Part shown: piece by piece, positions 59,586-63,597 of the stretch
Layout of the letters: every line of letters begins with the position of its first letter
Numbering within the stretch: the stretch's first letter is position 1
Assembly: GCA_002433025.1 (NCBI GenBank)
Contig: DJGZ01000064.1
Span: 71,204 to 134,800, forward strand
Direction: 5' to 3'
Length of the DNA: 63,597 bases
Source: Bacteroidales bacterium UBA5833
GTDB lineage: Bacteria; Bacteroidota; Bacteroidia; Bacteroidales; Lentimicrobiaceae
Program-made: the position numbers and the translations under genes
The notes under the pieces: generated by a model
Told to the model about the DNA's origin: nothing
The model's input: the letters and a program-made list of their open reading frames with translations, nothing else
The model's database searches: none

Positions 59586-60527
59586 TCAATACCTGTCGAC
59601 ATTAAGGCTTGAGACCGCGGCATCAATTTCAATATCAATTTTTTTGGCTGCGCTGTCGTAGTTTTCAGTGCGATAGATTCCGCTCCTGATCTTTTTAAAA
59701 CCCGCGAAATTGCGGCTGGTGAGGGCTGTCTCGGTTTTGAGTTCGGCCCCCACGTTTTCGGGTATCCTCAGCTCAATGGAGGCAGCGCCGGCTTCAATGC
59801 TAACCGTAGTGAAATCGTTGAGGTCACCCAGTTTGAGTTTAATGGATGAAGCCCCGCCGTCGAGGTCAAGATGGCCGACTTTGTAATTGCTCAGGTCAAA
59901 ATCTATGCTGGCGGCGCCTATATCGAAGTCAAAGTCCCACACCGGTTGGGTATGCAAACCCAGCTTTACCCGGTTGCCTTTGTTTTTAAACCTGATATTT
60001 GATTCATTGATTTTCAAGTCAATAAACATTTTGCTGCTGTCGTTGCGCGAGGTCATGCTGTAATTGCCCACGGTGCCCTGTTTGAAGAAAGTCAGCAGTT
60101 TATCGGAAGGGGCGGTGTCGTTCAACCTGAAATCGCCGGCGGCAGCTTCAAGTTTCAATTCAACCCTGCTGATGGCGGAATCAAACTCCTGATAAAGCTC
60201 CTGGGTCTGTTCACTATCATCCCAATCAGTGCGGTCGCGCCAGTTATGCCGGTATTCACGATCAGAATCACGCCATCCGAAACTGTAATAACCTGTCCTG
60301 TCGTAGCGGTTTACCAGAAATACGGATATGGCGATGGCAAGCACGGAGAAGATGAGTTTCAGGTAATCTTTCACCGGGATCAGCGAGATGCCCCAGAGGA
60401 TCAGGATCAATGGCCATAACCTCCAGATGGTAAGCCAGTCGAAGTAGATCATCCCTATGTTTTTCAGGATGAATAGGGTGCCGATCATGACAAGGATTAC
60501 ACCCCAGAATATTTTGCGGTAGCTCAT
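59586..60527 (-). CDS. DUF5668/LiaF-like membrane and beta-sheet protein
   Basis: 313 residues. Four membrane helices at the N-terminus (about 6-26, 30-48, 52-70 region), then a soluble C-terminal sheet domain (about 150-313) of repeated DUF2154/LiaF-type strands (AAGDFRLNDTAPSDKLLTF, ASIDFDLSNYKVGHLDLDG). Such proteins act with PspC-like partners in envelope-stress responses. Lies 10 bases after the PspC-like gene, with which it is surely co-transcribed. Confidence 0.8.
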   Translation of the reverse strand: MSYRKIFWGVILVMIGTLFILKNIGMIYFDWLTIWRLWPLILILWGISLIPVKDYLKLIFSVLAIAISVFLVNRYDRTGYYSFGWRDSDREYRHNWRDRTDWDDSEQTQELYQEFDSAISRVELKLEAAAGDFRLNDTAPSDKLLTFFKQGTVGNYSMTSRNDSSKMFIDLKINESNIRFKNKGNRVKLGLHTQPVWDFDFDIGAASIDFDLSNYKVGHLDLDGGASSIKLKLGDLNDFTTVSIEAGAASIELRIPENVGAELKTETALTSRNFAGFKKIRSGIYRTENYDSAAKKIDIEIDAAVSSLNVDRY

Positions 60528-60537
60528 GGTTTATGGA

Positions 60538-61107
60538 TTAAAAGGTTTGCGGATTGTTTTCACTTTTATCGTCAATGGTGCCTGATTCTCCCTGCTTTTT
60601 GATTCCTTTAGGCAGGTTGCCGAGTATCAGCACCAATCCGATGGCAATCAGGATGACGGGCCAGAGGTCACCGAAGTTAATTCTGGGGACAAAACGTTCG
60701 ATCAGAAAGAGGGATCCGATAAAAATCAGCGCTACACCGCCGATAAGGCTTCCTTCCACTTTCTTACGCTGCTGCATTTCAGGCGTTGCGGCTGCGCCCT
60801 GATTAAATGGCTGAGAAGGTTTTCCCTGCTCAAATCCCTCGTAGGTTTCCCCTTTGCCGGTATCAGATCCGGAAGGGGCGGGATTGGGAGGCATATTACC
60901 GGCAAAGTAACCGGTATACTGATTTTTCTCCGGCAGGATAATCCAGAGAATCAGGTAGAGCAACACCCCGCTACCGCCGAAGATTACCAGCAGGACAAAA
61001 ATAAGCCTTACGATAGTGGGATCCATGCCGAAGAAATCGGCCAGACCGCCGGCCACCCCACCGATGACCCTTCCGTGAACGGAGCGGTATAATCTTGTGT
61101 CTGACAT
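60538..61107 (-). CDS. PspC-domain membrane protein
   Basis: 189 residues from the ATG at 61107; ATG 61143 would add a short tail that does not fit the family start. The PspC domain opens at RLYRSVHGRVIGGVAGGLADFFGMDP (about 5-30). Helices follow at about 33-58 (LLVIFGGSGVLLYLILWIILP), and two more near 120-168 of DUF5668 type. Phage-shock-type envelope-stress protein. In operon with tatC upstream (57-base gap) and the LiaF-like gene downstream. Confidence 0.88.
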   Translation of the reverse strand: MSDTRLYRSVHGRVIGGVAGGLADFFGMDPTIVRLIFVLLVIFGGSGVLLYLILWIILPEKNQYTGYFAGNMPPNPAPSGSDTGKGETYEGFEQGKPSQPFNQGAAATPEMQQRKKVEGSLIGGVALIFIGSLFLIERFVPRINFGDLWPVILIAIGLVLILGNLPKGIKKQGESGTIDDKSENNPQTF

Positions 61108-61164
61108 AACTTGTTTTTTATTTTCGATGGTTTGACGCAGCATCTGCGTAAAGGTTACACCGGC

Positions 61165-62010
61165 TTATTCTCCGGCTTCCCTTCTTTTGCGAGCCACCCG
61201 CCTTGCCGTGAGGATGCTGAGTTCGTAAAGTCCATAAAGCGGAATACACACAAGTATCTGGCTGATGATGTCGGGCGGGGTGATGATGGCAGAAATGGTA
61301 AGCAGGATTACCAGCATGTATTTGCGGTTTCGGGAGAGGAACTCAGGCGTGATAATGCCCACTTTGGTCAGGAAATAGACAAAAACCGGCAATTCGAAAA
61401 CCACTCCCAGCGAAAAAGTAACCGAAACTACCGTGCTGATATACGACGACAAAGCGATCTGGTTGTTGATGGATTCGCTTACCTGGTAAGTGCCGAAAAA
61501 GTTGAGGGTTAGGGGTACTATCAGATAATAGCTGAAGAGGATGCCAAGAATAAAAAGCAGCGACATTATCCAGACCGCCCCGCGGGAGTGTCGGCGTTCG
61601 TTTTCGTAAAGCGCGGGTTTGATAAAGCGCCAGATTTCCCAGATCACATAAGGCGCTGCTGCGATCAGCCCCGCAAACATGCTGATGTACATATGGGTGG
61701 TAAACTGCCCCGAAAGGTTGATGTTGATGATCTGAAGGTTGAGGTTGCCGAGGCAGAGGGAGGGAACATTGGCCCAGGTGGCGAGTTTGCAGAGCAGGCG
61801 GTTGGTGATGAATTCCGGTTCCTTGGGCGCCAGGATCAGCGTGTCGAAAATAAACTCCCGGTTAATAAAAGCTACAATGCCCAGCACGATAATGGCAAGG
61901 GCTGATCTGAACAGATGGCCGCGCAATGCGTCCAGATGCCCCCAGAACGACATTTCCTCTGCGGGTTCAGGATCTGCTGCTTTTTTCTTGCTCGAAACAG
62001 GTTCAGGCAT
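61165..62010 (-). CDS. tatC: TatC, twin-arginine translocase subunit
   Basis: 281 residues. Six membrane helices. The N-terminal signature MSFWGHLDALRGHLFRSA, the conserved loop APYVIWEIWRFIKPALYENERR and helix V-VI FVYFLTKVGIITPEFLSRNRKYM identify TatC, the receptor and core of the Tat export pathway for folded proteins. Charged N-terminal 25 residues (KKKAADPEPAEE). tatA is elsewhere. A -7 element at 62033-62040. Confidence 0.96.
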   Translation of the reverse strand: MPEPVSSKKKAADPEPAEEMSFWGHLDALRGHLFRSALAIIVLGIVAFINREFIFDTLILAPKEPEFITNRLLCKLATWANVPSLCLGNLNLQIININLSGQFTTHMYISMFAGLIAAAPYVIWEIWRFIKPALYENERRHSRGAVWIMSLLFILGILFSYYLIVPLTLNFFGTYQVSESINNQIALSSYISTVVSVTFSLGVVFELPVFVYFLTKVGIITPEFLSRNRKYMLVILLTISAIITPPDIISQILVCIPLYGLYELSILTARRVARKRREAGE

Positions 62011-62032
62011 TCCGGAAATTTGATTGATGGGT

Positions 62033-62040
62033 CAAAAATA
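62033..62040 (-). promoter_or_regulatory. -7 promoter element of tatC
   Basis: Minus-strand TATTTTTG, 23 bases before the ATG at 62010. No clear -33. Confidence 0.4.
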
Positions 62041-62121
62041 CACAATCTCCCCGGGCTAACCTAAAACATAATTGCAGGCGGTCGCCGGTCACTTGTCAGG
62101 CGGTGCTTTCTCCTGTTATTT

Positions 62122-63360
62122 TTAATTTTCTGCAAATTGCTGAGCGGAGGTAATTTCGGTTGTCTTCAGTTTTTGCAACAGTTCCCCGGCGTCAGTCAGC
62201 GCCTGTTTCACCGAAAGGCCGGGATGCCTGATCAGTCGCCGGGCTCCGGGCATACGCGAAATCATAAACGGGAGTATCGAAAAGGCCATGGTTACAGCCA
62301 TATATGGCCCCTGCATGCCGCTCCTGGTCAGGAAACCGCGTACCACCGGATTCCTGATTTCGATGCTGATGGCCGAAAAAGCGGAGATCACCACGATCGC
62401 CCTGAGTGTCATCGCGATGCCGGCCATTAATCCATCCCGGCTGATGCAGATCCATCGGTTGCAGTCAACCTCCCAGAACAATGCGGAAAAAACTGTAATA
62501 AAGAGAAATTGCAGCCAGAGTGCCGGTTTTCTGAACCTTCTGAAAATCTGTTGATACCGCCGGCTAATCAGCAGACACCAGACCGCCACGGCTGTCACCC
62601 CGGTTACAATTCCTGTCTGTCCGCTCAGTATGATAAATGCCGGAATCGAGCACAGGTGCAGCAATAACAGCGTGAGCGAAAAGCGACGTCCGGTGGCGGC
62701 AAACGGTTGTTCCGCGGATTGAATGCTTGCCGGAAACTGATCCGGCTGCAAGGTTTTCTCCGGAACAGGCACCGATAGTCCCAGCAAAGCGGCAACCAGC
62801 CCTGCTGCGACATAAACGCCTGCCAGCGCCATCAGCAGCTTCCAGGGGTCGGGATTTTCAACGCCGAACTGACGGGCGGCAAAGCGGTATATGTTCAGAT
62901 ATACTTCAATCAGACTGAATCCGTAAAGGATCAGAATGCTTACGATTTTGTGGATAATCGCGCTGCTTACGCCGAGCACCCCGCCGGTGATATAGCCGGC
63001 TTTGTTGGCCCCCAGCAGCCTTACCGATAATTCCAGCAGCATTGCTTCGGTCAGGATACCGATCATCGGCCCAAGTATCAGTGAACTCGGGGAGATGGAT
63101 TTCATCAGGGCGCAGATCACGCCGGCACGCCAGATCAATCCCCGCTCAGGCCACAAACGGTGAAAGGCAATCATCAGCACCATCCCGGTAACGGCCAGCA
63201 GGCTTCCGGCAAAAGGCATGCGCATATTGTGAAGGAAACTGCCGATGATGATCTCGAAGGAGGCCCACAATCCCCCGGCTACGGCAGCCTTTATCCATAT
63301 CTCATCCGGAAGGGGCGCTTCCCTGTATGTGGCTGTTGCGATACCGGCTTGAACTGGCAT
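62122..63360 (-). CDS. Polytopic membrane protein, possible ECF-transporter S/T fusion
   Basis: 412 residues with about ten membrane helices. Residues about 22-200 look like an S-component: FEIIIGSFLHNMRMPFAGS, ICALMKSISPSSLILGPMI and GILTEAMLLELSVRL. Residues about 230-412 look like EcfT: helices followed by GLMAGIAMTLRAIVVISAF and a Ser/Arg-rich region (SILPFMISRMPGARRLIRHPG) that in EcfT meets the ATPases. Ends with a short coiled tail. No ATPase gene is in the window; one might lie beyond the right edge. Substrate (vitamin or metal) unknown. A -7 element at 63380-63387. Confidence 0.55.
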   Translation of the reverse strand: MPVQAGIATATYREAPLPDEIWIKAAVAGGLWASFEIIIGSFLHNMRMPFAGSLLAVTGMVLMIAFHRLWPERGLIWRAGVICALMKSISPSSLILGPMIGILTEAMLLELSVRLLGANKAGYITGGVLGVSSAIIHKIVSILILYGFSLIEVYLNIYRFAARQFGVENPDPWKLLMALAGVYVAAGLVAALLGLSVPVPEKTLQPDQFPASIQSAEQPFAATGRRFSLTLLLLHLCSIPAFIILSGQTGIVTGVTAVAVWCLLISRRYQQIFRRFRKPALWLQFLFITVFSALFWEVDCNRWICISRDGLMAGIAMTLRAIVVISAFSAISIEIRNPVVRGFLTRSGMQGPYMAVTMAFSILPFMISRMPGARRLIRHPGLSVKQALTDAGELLQKLKTTEITSAQQFAEN

Positions 63361-63379
63361 ATGGTTGGCTCAGGAAAAA

Positions 63380-63387
63380 CAAATATA
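63380..63387 (-). promoter_or_regulatory. -7 promoter element of the membrane-protein gene
   Basis: Minus-strand TATATTTG, 20 bases before the ATG at 63360; no clear -33. If used, it makes this gene the first of its transcript, and an ATPase gene beyond the edge would not be in the same operon. I see no further feature in 63388-63597. Confidence 0.4.
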
Positions 63388-63597
63388 AGGAAGCTGTGGT
63401 ATTTCCGGTAACGGTTTTTCCGAAACTGAGCATCCGCTTTACCATAACCGGAGTTATTCATTAAATGATGGGCTGATTATCAGGCCACGGAAATACGAAG
63501 ACTCAAAATAGTACTGAAATATTTATAAAAGGATTTTTTCGTCGAAATATTCAGCAGATTAGTTATAACTTACGTATATAATCCAATGTGAAGAATC

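Noticed and set aside
63361..63597. Cobalamin or other riboswitch ahead of the ECF-like gene
   Set aside because: I looked for conserved boxes on the minus strand and saw none that are convincing.

Overview
The window comes from a member of the Bacteroidota, probably an anaerobic or microaerobic Bacteroidales-like lineage; no species call is possible. Reasons: several secreted proteins end in type IX secretion (T9SS) sorting domains; the promoters I can find carry the Bacteroidota -7 element TAnnTTTG; Shine-Dalgarno sequences are almost absent; and there is a typical Bacteroidota envelope block (CBS protein, TamA-like protein, nadK, DUF6089, uppS, bamA, two ompH genes). An anaerobic lifestyle is suggested by ferredoxin-dependent 2-oxoglutarate oxidoreductase, MinD-type ATPases with ferredoxin inserts, radical SAM, ferritin-like and peroxiredoxin genes. 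I found no tRNA, rRNA, CRISPR array, insertion sequence or prophage.

Layout. 1-4.6 kb: a large T9SS cell-surface protein cut by the left edge, a secreted thioredoxin-like protein, a small membrane protein and a small acetyltransferase. 4.7-12.3 kb: central metabolism, with korB-korA facing left and, divergently, a 2x[4Fe-4S] ferredoxin followed by sucA-sucB. 12.4-18.3 kb: nadB, a gamma-carbonic-anhydrase-like protein, a membrane zinc peptidase, DUF1697, an unknown exported protein and a HAD hydrolase. 18.5-22.3 kb: a little-known trio built around a zinc-dependent phospholipase C-like protein.

22.5-34.7 kb is the most interesting part: sixteen or so tightly packed minus-strand genes that look like one transcription unit. 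It opens at a promoter (34678-34708) whose spacer is filled by a perfect palindrome, GTGAAC-AATA-GTTCAC, just ahead of a DUF134 zinc-ribbon regulator. It closes at a strong terminator near 22498-22528. In order it encodes the DUF134 regulator, a NifX/ORP-like protein, DUF5320, a ferritin-like protein, a peroxiredoxin, a His-tailed NifX-like protein, an ARMT1/DUF89 protein, a ZIP transporter, a CGGC protein, two ferredoxin-MinD ATPases, a third NifX-like protein, a COG0731 radical SAM enzyme, a corrinoid adenosyltransferase, a PLP gamma-lyase-family enzyme, a CoA-disulfide-reductase-like flavoprotein and a cysteine-free Mrp ATPase. It resembles the orange-protein (ORP) loci of Desulfovibrio, but adds metal import, iron storage and peroxide defence. 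I infer a metal-sulfide cluster assembly or metal-homeostasis system.

34.7-40.8 kb: a hotdog thioesterase, two tandem T9SS beta-helix paralogues, a small Cys-rich protein and a cold-shock protein. 40.8-49.6 kb: the envelope-biogenesis block. 50-56 kb: an envelope-glycan operon (GT-C glycosyltransferase, FrhB-like Fe-S protein, toroid protein, GtrA, GT2). 56-63.4 kb: PsiE-like protein, another T9SS protein, pdxJ, an alpha/beta hydrolase, then tatC with PspC and LiaF-like genes, and an ECF-transporter-like membrane protein at the right edge.
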